The position numbers were made by a program, and so were the translations under genes. This document shows positions 54,865 to 63,838 of a stretch of DNA of 64,000 bases, in pieces. The notes beneath the pieces were generated by a model that was not told the origin of the DNA, did not search any database, and saw only the letters and a list, made by a program, of their open reading frames with translations. This stretch comes from Arenimonas soli (GTDB lineage Bacteria; Pseudomonadota; Gammaproteobacteria; Xanthomonadales; Xanthomonadaceae), in contig NZ_BMKC01000003.1 of assembly GCF_014643775.1 (NCBI RefSeq), positions 434,350 through 498,349 of the forward strand. Direction: 5' to 3'. Positions within the stretch are counted from its first letter, which is position 1. Each line of letters opens with the position of its first letter.

Positions 54865-56132
54865 CGCTTACCGACGTGCTCCGTTCCGCGGTGTCCTCGC
54901 TGCGCGGCAACTGGCTGCGCAGCATTCTGACCGCGCTGGGCGTGATCATCGGCATCGCCGCGGTCATCGTCATGGTGTCGGTCGGGCAGGGCACGCAGTC
55001 CGAGCTCGACCAGATGATTTCGCGCCTGGGCTCGAACCGGCTGGAGGTTTTCGGCGGCGCCTCGCGCGGCCCCGCCCGCGGCGGCGCAGGCAGCCAGGCC
55101 AGCCTCACCGATTCGGACGCCGATGCGATCCGCAACGAAATCCCCGGCGTGCAGTACGTGGCCACCTCGGTGTCGGGTGGCGGCCAGGTGGTGTTCGCGG
55201 AGAACAACTGGTCGTCGCGCTGGGAAGGGGTGAACGCCGACTATTTCCCCGTAAACGACTGGCGGATCGCCTCGGGCGCCGAGTTTTCGCCGCGTGACTA
55301 CAACACCGCCAACAAGGTGGTGATCCTGGGCGAAACCGTGCGCCGCGAACTGTTCGGCGACGGCGACCCGGTCGGGGCCACCATTCGTTTCGGCCGGGTG
55401 CCGCTGAAGGTGGTGGGCGTTCTTTCGGCCAAGGGCCAGGGCAACTGGGGCCAGGATTCGGACGACATCATGCTGGTGCCGCTGGAAACCGGCCGACGGC
55501 GCATGGCCGCGGCCGCGGCTCCCGAAGCCGCGCCCGCCGCTGGGGCGGTGGCGACGCCGCGCCGGGCCGACACCGTCAACCGCATTTCGGTGGGCGTCGG
55601 CCGGGCCGAAGACCTGGCTTTCGTCGAAGACGAGATCAATGCCCTGCTGCGCCAGCGCCATCGCATCGCGCCCGGCGCCGAGGACGATTTCCAGGTGCGC
55701 AACATCGCCGAGATCGTCGCCACCCGCACCCAGACCACGCGGCTGATGTCGCTGCTGCTGGGCGCGGTGGCCAGCATTTCGCTCATCGTCGGCGGCATCG
55801 GCATCATGAACATCATGCTGGTGTCGGTGACCGAACGCATCCGCGAGATCGGCCTGCGCATGGCGGTGGGCGCCGGGCCGCGCGAGATCCAGCTGCAGTT
55901 CCTGGCCGAAGCCATGCTGATTTCCCTGGGCGGCGGCGCCATCGGCATCGCCCTGGGCGTGGCCGGCGCGCTGCTGGCCAGCAAGTTCGGCGCACTGCCG
56001 GTGCAGCTGGACCTGCAGGTGGTGGCGATGGCGACCGCGTTTTCGGTCGCCACCGGCCTGTTCTTCGGCTTCTATCCGGCACGCAAGGCCGCGCGCCTGG
56101 ATCCGATCGAAGCGCTGCGCCACCAGGGTTAG
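54861..56132 (+). CDS. MacB-type ABC transporter permease
   Basis: This 423-residue membrane subunit has one N-terminal helix (WLRSILTALGVIIGIAAVIVMVS), a large periplasmic MacB_PCD domain (about 45-270), and the C-terminal FtsX-like three-helix domain. The latter shows LLLGAVASISLIVGGIGIMN, LVSVTERIREIGLRMAVGA and FSVATGLFFGFYPARKAARLDPIEAL. These FtsX motifs contact the ATPase. A short Ala-rich, low-complexity stretch (near 215-230) interrupts the periplasmic domain. It closes the three-gene exporter operon and is 31 bases ahead of the isoaspartyl peptidase gene. Confidence 0.92.
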
Positions 56133-56163
56133 ACTCGCCCCTGTCCGCCAACCGAGGTTCGCC

Positions 56164-57150
56164 ATGTCCCGCTCCTTGCTGATTGCCCTCGCCATCGCCG
56201 CCGCGCCCGCCTGGGCCCAGGAGCGCCCGACCGCCCTGGTCATCCACGGGGGTGCCGGCGTGATCGAACGCAGCGCGCTGTCTGCGGAAGAAGAAAAAGC
56301 CGTGCGCGCCGACCTGGACCGTGCGCTCGACGCCGGCCACGCGGTGCTCGCCGACGGGGGCACGGCGCTCGACGCGGTCACGGCCGCGGTTCGCGTGCTG
56401 GAAGAATCCCCCTGGTTCAACGCCGGCAAGGGCGCGGTCTTCAACGCGGAAGGCGGGCACGAACTCGACGCCGCCGTCATGCAGGGCCACACCCGCCGCG
56501 CTGGCGCCGTTGCCGGCGTCAGCACCGTGCGCAGCCCGATCCTGCTCGCGCGCGCGGTGATGGAGCGTTCGCAGCACGTCATGCTGGCCGCCGCCGGTGC
56601 GGAAAAGTTCGCCGACGAACACCCCGACATCGAGCGCGTGGCGCCGGACTGGTTCGACACCGAGCGCCGCCGCGAACAGCTGGAAAAGGCCCGGCAGCGC
56701 GAGCAGGCCGGCCAGGCGACGCTGCCGGTCACCTACTTCGGCACGGTCGGCGCGGTGGCGCTGGACAAACACGGCCACATCGCCGCCGCCACTTCCACGG
56801 GCGGCATGACCAACAAACGCTGGGGCCGCATCGGCGACGCGCCGATCATCGGCTCGGGCACCTGGGCCGATGCCGGCTGCGGCGTTTCCGGCACCGGCTG
56901 GGGCGAGTTCTACATCCGTTCGGCGGCGGCGCACGACATCTGCGCCCGGGTCGCCTACCGCGGCGATTCGCTGGCGGCGGCCTCGGAAGAAGTCATCAAC
57001 GGCATCGTGCCGAAGCTCGGCGGCGATGGCGGCGCGATCGCCCTGGACGCCAAGGGCAACATCGCCATGCCCTTCAACACCTCGGGCATGTACCGCGGCT
57101 GGGTCAGGCCCGACGGCAGCCGCGGCACCGCGATCTTCGCCGACGACTGA
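56164..57150 (+). CDS. Isoaspartyl peptidase / L-asparaginase, Ntn type, secreted
   Basis: This 328-residue precursor has a signal peptide MSRSLLIALAIAAAPAWA, so the enzyme acts in the periplasm. The fold is plant-type asparaginase: LVIHGGAGVIERSA, SPWFNAGKGAVFNAEG, LDAAVMQGHTRRAGAVAGV. Autocleavage before the nucleophile T194 in FGTVGAVAL should yield two subunits. STGGMTNKRWGRIGDAP and GSGTWAD carry the substrate and T-loop residues. It degrades isoaspartyl dipeptides and asparagine. The gene stands alone after the exporter operon, convergent with a small membrane protein gene, which starts where this ends. Confidence 0.93.
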   Translation: MSRSLLIALAIAAAPAWAQERPTALVIHGGAGVIERSALSAEEEKAVRADLDRALDAGHAVLADGGTALDAVTAAVRVLEESPWFNAGKGAVFNAEGGHELDAAVMQGHTRRAGAVAGVSTVRSPILLARAVMERSQHVMLAAAGAEKFADEHPDIERVAPDWFDTERRREQLEKARQREQAGQATLPVTYFGTVGAVALDKHGHIAAATSTGGMTNKRWGRIGDAPIIGSGTWADAGCGVSGTGWGEFYIRSAAAHDICARVAYRGDSLAAASEEVINGIVPKLGGDGGAIALDAKGNIAMPFNTSGMYRGWVRPDGSRGTAIFADD

Positions 57151-57567
57151 TCAGTCGCGGAAGCTGGCGCGCACCTCGGCCCGGTTGATCACCACCAGCG
57201 TGAACACGCCCAGCACGGTGCCCAGGGGCACCTGCAGGCAGTTCAGTCCCGCGACCACGGCGCAAAACATCCAGTACCGGCGCGCGCGCAGAGCGCGCGC
57301 GGCGACAAGGTTCAGGACCAGTCCGGCCAGAAGCATCAGGCCCATCACGACGTAGATCCACACGAAGAAGTCGAAGAAACCTTCCGGCGGTGGATTGGCC
57401 TGGTTTTCCCAGTTGGCGCTGTCCATCATCTGGCTCATCAGCCCGTAGTGCAGGGCCAGGAAGCCCATGCCGAGCAGGGCGAAGCCGGCGAATATGTAGT
57501 GGAAGACCGACAGCAGACGCAGCTGGTCTTCGGACGGGGCGGGCAGGGGTGGGGTCGGGTCGTTCAT
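57151..57567 (-). CDS. Small membrane protein, four hydrophobic segments
   Basis: No named family is recognised. This 138-residue protein begins with a soluble Pro-rich N-terminus (NDPTPPLPAPSEDQLRLLSVF). Hydrophobic helices are near 24-44 (HYIFAGFALLGMGFLALHYG), 66-90 (FFDFFVWIYVVMGLMLLAGLVL) and 98-128 (YWMFCAVVAGLNCLQVPLGT). The PLGTVLGVFTLVVI segment resembles a common tail of short uncharacterised Xanthomonadales membrane proteins. It is convergent with the isoaspartyl peptidase and divergent from a sigma-like gene. No function is proposed. Confidence 0.7.
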   Translation of the reverse strand: MNDPTPPLPAPSEDQLRLLSVFHYIFAGFALLGMGFLALHYGLMSQMMDSANWENQANPPPEGFFDFFVWIYVVMGLMLLAGLVLNLVAARALRARRYWMFCAVVAGLNCLQVPLGTVLGVFTLVVINRAEVRASFRD

Positions 57568-57622
57568 GACCGAGGACTAGACCAGATGTGCGGCTGCATC
57601 GCCAGTCCCTGCCAGCTTCTGC

Positions 57623-57628
57623 CAGACT
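57623..57628 (+). promoter_or_regulatory. CAGACT hexamer 6 bases before the sigma-like ATG
   Basis: A weaker match to the -10 form, with exactly the same 6-base spacing to the ATG (57635) as TAGAAT before yqgE and nudE. No ribosome-binding site is seen. Confidence 0.3.
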
Positions 57629-57634
57629 CGCGTC

Positions 57635-58267
57635 ATGGACGTCGCCACCTACCGTTCCTTGTTGGCCCAGGCCCGGTGCCACTCGCGCCGCGCCGACGAG
57701 GCCCAGGACCTGGTGCAGCAGACCCTGCTGGCGGGCCTGGAGGCCGGTCGCGACGATCCGGCCTGGCTGGCGGGCACCCTGCGCAACCTGGCGGCACTGG
57801 CGGCGCGCAGCAACGCCCGCCGGAGACGCCGCGAGCACGCGGCCGGCGACGGCCCGGACGTCGGGCCGCCAAGCCCCGAACCGCCCCCGGCCCCGTCGTT
57901 GCCCCTGCTCGCGGCGCTGCCACCGGCCGCCCGGCGGGTCGCGGTGCTGGCCCTTCACGGATTGTCGGCCGACGAGATCCGATGGATCCTGGACATCCGG
58001 GACACCGCCTTCCGCCAGCGGCTGAGCCGCATCCGGAAGGCCCTGGGTGAACTCCCGCCCGCGCAGCGTGCCGAGGCTGCCGCCTTGGCTTATGTGCGCG
58101 ACCCGGCGCGCTGCGCCGATCTTCAGTTCGGGCTCGTGCGCCGGGCATTGCTGGCGGTGGTCGGGCTGCGGCCGGGACTTGGCACCCACGACGTCGACGG
58201 GCACCTGCTGGTGGTCCACCGGCGTGCTCACAAAACGCCCCCCGGCGGCAACGGCCAGGTGGGATAG
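57635..58267 (+). CDS. Sigma-70/ECF-like protein, divergent
   Basis: This 210-residue protein has an N-terminal segment (RADEAQDLVQQTLLAGLEAG, then PAWLAGTLRNLAALAARSNA) that follows region 2 of ECF sigma factors. A Pro-rich linker follows (about 74-95), then a region-4-like helix-turn-helix: LPPAARRVAVLALHGLSADE and IRWILDIRDTAFRQRLSRIR. The C-terminal 70 residues (DLQFGLVRRALLAVVGLR) have no known domain. Region 2 is short, so core RNA polymerase binding is not certain. The VOC-family gene starts 18 bases later. No anti-sigma gene is adjacent. Confidence 0.6.
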   Translation: MDVATYRSLLAQARCHSRRADEAQDLVQQTLLAGLEAGRDDPAWLAGTLRNLAALAARSNARRRRREHAAGDGPDVGPPSPEPPPAPSLPLLAALPPAARRVAVLALHGLSADEIRWILDIRDTAFRQRLSRIRKALGELPPAQRAEAAALAYVRDPARCADLQFGLVRRALLAVVGLRPGLGTHDVDGHLLVVHRRAHKTPPGGNGQVG

Positions 58268-58285
58268 CCAAAAAGGAGGACTCCC

Positions 58286-58663
58286 ATGCTCCAGGACTGC
58301 AAGGTCGGCGCCATCGTTTTTTTCGTCAGCCAGCTCGAGCGGGCGCTGGCTTTTTATCGCGACACCCTGGGACTGCCGGTGCAGGCCGTCGATGGCCATG
58401 ACGGGCCCTTTGGCGTGGGCGAAGCGGGCGGACTGACGCTGGTGTTCATCGCCCGCCAGGTGCGCGCCGGCGAAAGCCCGGTGGTGGTCTTCAACCTCGA
58501 TGGCGGCATCGACGACTACGCCGAGGCGCTGGCGGCGCGCGGCGTGGAAATAGTGGTGCCGGTCAGCGAAGCGCCCGATGGCGGTCTTTCGCTGGATTTT
58601 GTCGATCCGGATCGCAACGTGCTCAGCCTCTACCAGCCCGCTGAAGCACCCAGGCGACGCTGA
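58286..58663 (+). CDS. VOC/glyoxalase-family protein
   Basis: This 125-residue protein has a paired beta-alpha-beta-beta-beta fold: VGAIVFFVSQLERALAFYRD and GLTLVFIARQVRAGESPVVV, then VFNLDGGIDDYAEALAARGV and FVDPDRNVLSLYQP. The DPDRN motif near the end is typical of glyoxalase/bleomycin-resistance superfamily members and provides a metal-binding or substrate Glu/Asp area. The N-terminal His ligand of glyoxalase I is absent. The substrate is unknown. A strong RBS (AAAAGGAGG) stands before the ATG. It is followed by a strong hairpin. Confidence 0.8.
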   Translation: MLQDCKVGAIVFFVSQLERALAFYRDTLGLPVQAVDGHDGPFGVGEAGGLTLVFIARQVRAGESPVVVFNLDGGIDDYAEALAARGVEIVVPVSEAPDGGLSLDFVDPDRNVLSLYQPAEAPRRR

Positions 58664-58671
58664 AGATGCAG

Positions 58672-58698
58672 GCGTCCGGCGCTTGCTGCGCCGGACGC
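58672..58698 (+). terminator. 11-bp stem terminator-like hairpin after the VOC gene
   Basis: GCGTCCGGCGC (58672-58682) and GCGCCGGACGC (58688-58698) flank TTGCT. It lies in the 48-base gap between the convergent VOC and GYF-AIM24 genes and may serve both. No long T-run follows on the plus side (TTCGG). Confidence 0.6.
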
Positions 58699-58711
58699 TT
58701 CGGTGGGCGGC

Positions 58712-59737
58712 TCAGAAGCCGCGGTCGCCCGAGATGATGCCGCCCAGGCCGCCCAGCACCGAGCCTTCGCCCTTGCTGCCGCCCTTCTGGTAGGCGGCCG
58801 ACATCATGCGGCCGGCCAGGCGCGAGAACGGCAGGGACTGCAGCCAGACCTTGCCCGGGCCGGTCAGCGTGGCCAGGAACACGCCTTCGCCGCCGAACAG
58901 CATGGACTTCACGCCGCCGACCGGCTTGATGTCGAAGTTCACCGTGCTGGTCATCGCGACCACGCAGCCGGTGTCCACGTCCAGGCGTTCGCCGGGCTGA
59001 AGCTCGCGCTCCATGATGGTGCCGCCGGCATGCACGAAGACCAAGCCGTCGCCGGTGAGCTTTTGCATGATGAAACCTTCGCCGCCGAAGAGCGCCGTCA
59101 TCACCTTCTTCTGGAAGTGCAGGCCGATCTGCACGCCGCGCGCGGCGCACAGGAAGCTGTCCTTCTGGGCGATGATCGTGCCGCCGTAGTTCGACAGCGT
59201 CATCGGCACGATGGTGCCGGGGTAGGGTGCGGCGAAGGCCACCCTGGCCTTGCCGCTGCCGCCGCCGTGGGTGAAGACCGTGGTGAACAGGCTTTCGCCG
59301 GTGATCAGGCGCTTGCCGGCGCCGACCAGCTTGTCCATGAAGCCGGTGCCGGCCGAGTGCGCCCCATCGCCGAACACGGTTTCCATGCTGACGGTGGCGT
59401 CCTTGTACATCAGCGAACCGGCCTCGGCGACCGCGCTTTCACCCGGGTCGAGTTCGACTTCGACGAACTGCATGTCCTCGCCGAAGATCCTGTAGTCGAT
59501 GACGTCGGCGCGCTGGCCGTGGCTGGCCATCGACGTCGCCGGCGGCGGGGTCGGCGCCAGCTGGTTGCCCGGCGCCGATTCGGCGCGCAGTTCGGCGCAG
59601 GCGCTGATCGGGATCCATTCGGCGAAACCCTGGCGCCAGCAGTGACCACTGGCATCCTTGCCGGCCTGGGCGACCGCGGCGGCGTGGTCTAGCGGGCCCA
59701 TCTGCCGGCCGTCGTAGCTGAGGTACCACTGGTGCAT
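58712..59737 (-). CDS. GYF-type domain fused to AIM24/TIGR00266 beta-sheet protein
   Basis: This 341-residue protein has residues 1-50 (MHQWYLSYDGRQMGPLDHA, then CWRQGFAEWIPISA) that match the GYF_2/DUF4339 fold, a small peptide-binding domain. Residues about 75-320 are the AIM24/TIGR00266 domain: IFGEDMQFVEVELDPGESAV, AEAGSLMYKDATVSMETV, FTTVFTHGGGSG, and LFGGEGFIMQKLTGDGLVFV. Some eukaryotic members work in mitochondrial membrane organisation. The bacterial role is unknown. It ends with a Gly-rich tail (GGLGGIISGDRGF). It lies 21 bases upstream of the TerB-like gene stop in the same direction, so both may be cotranscribed. Confidence 0.8.
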   Translation of the reverse strand: MHQWYLSYDGRQMGPLDHAAAVAQAGKDASGHCWRQGFAEWIPISACAELRAESAPGNQLAPTPPPATSMASHGQRADVIDYRIFGEDMQFVEVELDPGESAVAEAGSLMYKDATVSMETVFGDGAHSAGTGFMDKLVGAGKRLITGESLFTTVFTHGGGSGKARVAFAAPYPGTIVPMTLSNYGGTIIAQKDSFLCAARGVQIGLHFQKKVMTALFGGEGFIMQKLTGDGLVFVHAGGTIMERELQPGERLDVDTGCVVAMTSTVNFDIKPVGGVKSMLFGGEGVFLATLTGPGKVWLQSLPFSRLAGRMMSAAYQKGGSKGEGSVLGGLGGIISGDRGF

Positions 59738-59758
59738 GCGAGATCTCCTTGCGGGGGG

Positions 59759-60406
59759 TCAGGCGTCCAGGCCCAGCCGATCGTGCAGTTCGCGGCGGGT
59801 GTCCTGGTTCAGGTCGAGGGCGGCGCCGAGGCGGTCGAGGAAGGCGCGCTCCTCCTGGGTGTCGGCGGTGATCGCCACCAGCGCGGCGGCGTAGGTTTCC
59901 TGGCGCAGCGCGACCGGCGTGCGCACCGCCAGCTGGTCGAGCGTGAACGGCGCGCGCATTTCGGCGTCGAGCATCTGCAGTTCATCAGTGTCCAGGCCGG
60001 CCGCGCGGGCCCGGTCGAGGATGGCGGCGCGTTCATCGGCGTCCATCAGGCCGTCGGCGTGGGCGGCGGTGATCATCGAGCGCAGCAGGTGCATGGCCTG
60101 CTCGGTGCGCAGGGCGGTGTCCGCGGCGGCGGGCGGGGCCGGCGGTGGCACGGCCCGGCCCGGCGGCGGGGGCGGCACCATGGCGCCCGGGCCGGCACCG
60201 GCCACCGGCAGGGCCGCCGGCGCGGCGGACTTCTGGCTGTAGTGTTCGTAGGCGGCCATGGCCACGCCCAGCACGCCCAGGCCCAGGGCCATCCGGCCGC
60301 CGCTGGGCAGGCCCAGGCCCCCGCGACGCTTCTTTCTCCGGCCCCCCAGCTGGCCTCCCATGGCCTGGCCCATCAGCTGGCCCAGCAGGCGTTCGGCGTT
60401 GAACAT
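59759..60406 (-). CDS. YebE/TerB-like protein (DUF533)
   Basis: This 215-residue protein starts at MFNAERLLGQLMGQAMGGQL. A Gly/Arg-rich stretch and a short hydrophobic segment (GGRMALGLGVLGVAMAAYEH, about 43-62) precede a Pro/Ala linker. The TerB-like helical domain (about 110-215: LRSMITAAHADGLMDADERA, LQMLDAEMRAPFTLDQLA) has an acidic, EF-hand-like DADER loop. The TerB/DUF533 (YebE) family may bind metal and attach to the inner membrane. The function is not defined. It is divergent from dgkA across 115 bases. Confidence 0.83.
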   Translation of the reverse strand: MFNAERLLGQLMGQAMGGQLGGRRKKRRGGLGLPSGGRMALGLGVLGVAMAAYEHYSQKSAAPAALPVAGAGPGAMVPPPPPGRAVPPPAPPAAADTALRTEQAMHLLRSMITAAHADGLMDADERAAILDRARAAGLDTDELQMLDAEMRAPFTLDQLAVRTPVALRQETYAAALVAITADTQEERAFLDRLGAALDLNQDTRRELHDRLGLDA

Positions 60407-60521
60407 GCGGTGCTCCTGGCGATTTCCCGAGGCCTCGATGGTGCGGGCGCCCGCCCGGCCGCACAAGGCCGAAAGGCACGGATGTGGCAGAATCACGGCC
60501 TTTGCAGCTCCAAGAGTCCCG

Positions 60522-60905
60522 ATGGCCGACAGCTACGACAGCCTGGTGCCCCGCAGCCCGTTCCGGGTCTGGCGGGCGTTCACCTGGTCCCTGAAGGGGC
60601 TGCGCGCCACGTGGATGCTCGAGTCCTCGTTCCGGCTCGAGGTTTACCTGTTCGTGCTGCTGGCGCCGCTGGCGCTGTGGCTGGGCGCGGACGGGGTCGA
60701 ACGTTCGATCCTGGTCGGCTCGATGGTGCTCGTGCTGGTGGTCGAAGTGCTCAATTCGGCGGTCGAGGCGGTGGTCGACCGCTGGGGCGCCGAACACCAC
60801 GAACTCGCCGGGCGCGCCAAGGACATGGGCTCGGCCGCCGTGTTCCTGGCCGACCTCAATGTTTTGGCCTGCTGGGGACTGATCCTCGGCCCACGTTATT
60901 TCTGA
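60522..60905 (+). CDS. dgkA: Diacylglycerol kinase
   Basis: This 127-residue small inner-membrane kinase re-uses diacylglycerol from membrane-derived oligosaccharide turnover. RVWRAFTWSLKGLRATWMLESSFRLEV, read in two overlapping segments, is the amphipathic N-terminus. Then LLAPLALWLG, VEVLNSAVEAVVDRWGAEHH and AKDMGSAAVFLADLNVL carry the E-x-x-N-T-A-I-E type site (here EVLNSAVEAVVD) and the A-K-D-M-G-S-A segment. It has three membrane helices. It is 15 bases before terC. A CAGAAT -10-like string lies about 35 bases upstream. Confidence 0.94.
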   Translation: MADSYDSLVPRSPFRVWRAFTWSLKGLRATWMLESSFRLEVYLFVLLAPLALWLGADGVERSILVGSMVLVLVVEVLNSAVEAVVDRWGAEHHELAGRAKDMGSAAVFLADLNVLACWGLILGPRYF

Positions 60906-60920
60906 CCGGGACCCTGGACG

Positions 60921-61643
<723 letters not shown>

Positions 61644-61644
61644 C

Positions 61645-62535
61645 ATGACCATCCTCCACGACATCGATCCGCTGGCGCTGGAATTGCCGTTCTGGCCGCA
61701 TGGCATCCACTGGTACGGGCTGATGTACGCCCTGGCCTTCTTCACGGCCTGGTGGCTGGGCCGCCGGCGGGTGCGGGCCGGGCGGCTGCCCGGGGTGAAC
61801 GAGGATGGATTCGGCGACCTGCTGTTTTACGGGATGCTGGGCGTCATCCTGGGCGGGCGCGTCGGCTACGTGCTGTTTTATTCCTTCGACGCCTTCCTGG
61901 CCGACCCGCTGATGCTGTTCATGGTCAACGAGGGCGGCATGAGCTTCCACGGCGGCCTGCTGGGCGTGCTGGCGGCGGCCGCCTGGTGGACGCGGCGCCA
62001 GCGCCTGCATTTTTTCGACACCATGGATTTCGTGGCGCCGCTGGTGCCGGCCGGCCTGGGTTTTGGCCGCCTTGGCAACTACATCGGCGGCGAACTCTGG
62101 GGCAAACCCACCGGCGGCGACTGGGGCGTGGTGTTCCCGTCCAGCCTGCCGGCCGAATACGCGGCGCTGCCCGCCGAACAGCTTCGCGCGCTGCACGCCA
62201 GCGGCGCGCTCGACGCTTTCGCGCGGCACCCGTCGCAGCTCTACCAGGCGGCGCTCGAGGGCCTGGTGCTGGGGCTGGTGCTGTGGTTCTACTCGCGCCG
62301 GCCGCGGCCGCGCTACGCCGTGTCGGGCCTGTTCGCGCTGGGCTACGGCCTGTTCCGCTTCGCGGTGGAATTCGTGCGCGAACCCGATGCCCACCTGGGC
62401 TACCTGGCCTTCGGCTGGCTGACCATGGGCCAGCTGCTGTCGCTGCCGCTGATCGCGCTCGGCCTGTTCCTGCTGTGGCTCTCGCACCGCTCGCCGACGC
62501 TGGCGCCGGTGCCGCCGCCGGCGCAGGAGGCCTGA
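61645..62535 (+). CDS. lgt: Prolipoprotein diacylglyceryl transferase
   Basis: This 296-residue inner-membrane enzyme transfers diacylglycerol from phosphatidylglycerol to the lipobox Cys of prolipoproteins. The Lgt signature is [16 protein letters not shown] near 139-155. [34 protein letters not shown] (with catalytic His) and [12 protein letters not shown] complete it. The C-terminus is hydrophobic and then Pro-rich ([13 protein letters not shown]). Its stop shares a base with the thyA ATG. lgt-thyA adjacency is a strong gammaproteobacterial gene order. Confidence 0.96.
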   Translation: MTILHDIDPLALELPFWPHGIHWYGLMYALAFFTAWWLGRRRVRAGRLPGVNEDGFGDLLFYGMLGVILGGRVGYVLFYSFDAFLADPLMLFMVNEGGMSFHGGLLGVLAAAAWWTRRQRLHFFDTMDFVAPLVPAGLGFGRLGNYIGGELWGKPTGGDWGVVFPSSLPAEYAALPAEQLRALHASGALDAFARHPSQLYQAALEGLVLGLVLWFYSRRPRPRYAVSGLFALGYGLFRFAVEFVREPDAHLGYLAFGWLTMGQLLSLPLIALGLFLLWLSHRSPTLAPVPPPAQEA

Positions 62536-63329
62536 TGCGCGCCTACCTCGACCTGCTGCGGCACGTGCTTGAAAAGGGCACGCTCAAGGACGACCGCACC
62601 GGCACCGGCACGCGTTCCGTGTTTGGCTGGCAGATGCGCTTCGACCTGGCCGAGGGCTTCCCGCTGGTCACCACCAAGAAGCTGCACCTGCGTTCGATCA
62701 TCCATGAATTGCTGTGGTTCATCCGCGGCGAGACCAACATCGCCTACCTGCGCGAAAACAAGGTCAGCATCTGGGACGAGTGGGCCGATGAAAACGGCGA
62801 GCTCGGCCCGGTGTACGGCCGGCAGTGGCGCCACTGGACGGGCAGCGATGGCCGCGAAATCGACCAGCTGCGCGAGGTGGTCGAACAGATCCGGCGCAAC
62901 CCCGATTCGCGCCGGCTCGTGGTCAGTGCCTGGAACGTGGCCGAGCTGCCGCAGATGGCGCTGATGCCCTGCCATACGATGTTCCAGTTCTACGTGGCCG
63001 ACGGCAGGCTCAGCTGCCAGCTCTACCAGCGTTCAGGCGACATTTTCCTGGGCGTGCCCTTCAACATCGCCAGCTATGCGCTGCTCACGCACATGGTGGC
63101 GCGCCACTGCGGCCTGGAAGTGGGCGACTTCGTGCACACGCTGGGCGATGCCCACCTGTATTCGAACCACGTCGACCAGGCCCGCGAGCAGCTTTCGCGC
63201 GATCCGCGGCCGCTGCCGCGGCTGGTGCTGGCACCGGAAGCAACCGACCTGTTCGCGATGCGCTTCGAGGACATCGCCATCGAAGGTTACGACCCGCACC
63301 CGGCCATCAAGGCACCGGTGGCGGTGTGA
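62535..63329 (+). CDS. thyA: Thymidylate synthase
   Basis: This 264-residue cytosolic enzyme methylates dUMP to dTMP with methylene-tetrahydrofolate. C146, in [13 protein letters not shown], is the nucleophile, at the same number as in E. coli. [20 protein letters not shown] holds the phosphate-binding Arg. [15 protein letters not shown] and [13 protein letters not shown] give the dUMP-binding Asn and His/Tyr. Length equals E. coli ThyA. It is followed at overlapping bases by folA (GTG), which regenerates its folate product. Confidence 0.97.
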   Translation: MRAYLDLLRHVLEKGTLKDDRTGTGTRSVFGWQMRFDLAEGFPLVTTKKLHLRSIIHELLWFIRGETNIAYLRENKVSIWDEWADENGELGPVYGRQWRHWTGSDGREIDQLREVVEQIRRNPDSRRLVVSAWNVAELPQMALMPCHTMFQFYVADGRLSCQLYQRSGDIFLGVPFNIASYALLTHMVARHCGLEVGDFVHTLGDAHLYSNHVDQAREQLSRDPRPLPRLVLAPEATDLFAMRFEDIAIEGYDPHPAIKAPVAV

Positions 63330-63838
63330 GCGGCCGGCCCGAGCTGCGCCTGGTCGCGGCGCTCGACCGCGCCCGCGGCATCGGCCGCGACAACCAGCTG
63401 CCCTGGCGCTTGCCCGACGACCTCAGGCGCTTCAAGGCGCTCACCCTTGGCCGGCCGCTGCTGATGGGCCGCAAGACCGCCGAGTCGCTGGGCCGGGCGC
63501 TGCCGGGCCGGCGCAATCTGGTGCTGACCCGCTCGGGTCGCGTGCCCTTCGATGGCATGGAGCCGGTGGCGACGCTGGAAGACGCGATGGCGGGCTGCGC
63601 CGACGAGGCGCTGATGGTGATCGGCGGTGGCGAGGTGTATGCGCTGGCGTTGCCGCTGGCCAGCCAGCTGCACTTGACCCACGTGGACACCGTGGTGGAC
63701 GGGGCCGACGCGTTCTTCCCGGCGTTCGACCCGGCCCAGTGGCGGCCGGTGTGGCGCGAAGCCCGCGCGGCCGACGACCGGCACGCGCTGGCATTCGAGT
63801 TCGTGGACTACCGGCGCGCGGGCGAAGCGCTCAGTTGA
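63326..63838 (+). CDS. folA: Dihydrofolate reductase
   Basis: This 170-residue NADPH enzyme regenerates tetrahydrofolate. The GTG start at 63326 overlaps the thyA stop; no ATG fits the family N-terminus ([20 protein letters not shown]). [19 protein letters not shown] holds the conserved Trp and substrate Asp. [20 protein letters not shown] and [12 protein letters not shown] are the NADPH loops. [19 protein letters not shown] closes the fold. Its end overlaps a convergent gene by eight bases. Confidence 0.95.
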   Translation: MSGRPELRLVAALDRARGIGRDNQLPWRLPDDLRRFKALTLGRPLLMGRKTAESLGRALPGRRNLVLTRSGRVPFDGMEPVATLEDAMAGCADEALMVIGGGEVYALALPLASQLHLTHVDTVVDGADAFFPAFDPAQWRPVWREARAADDRHALAFEFVDYRRAGEALS

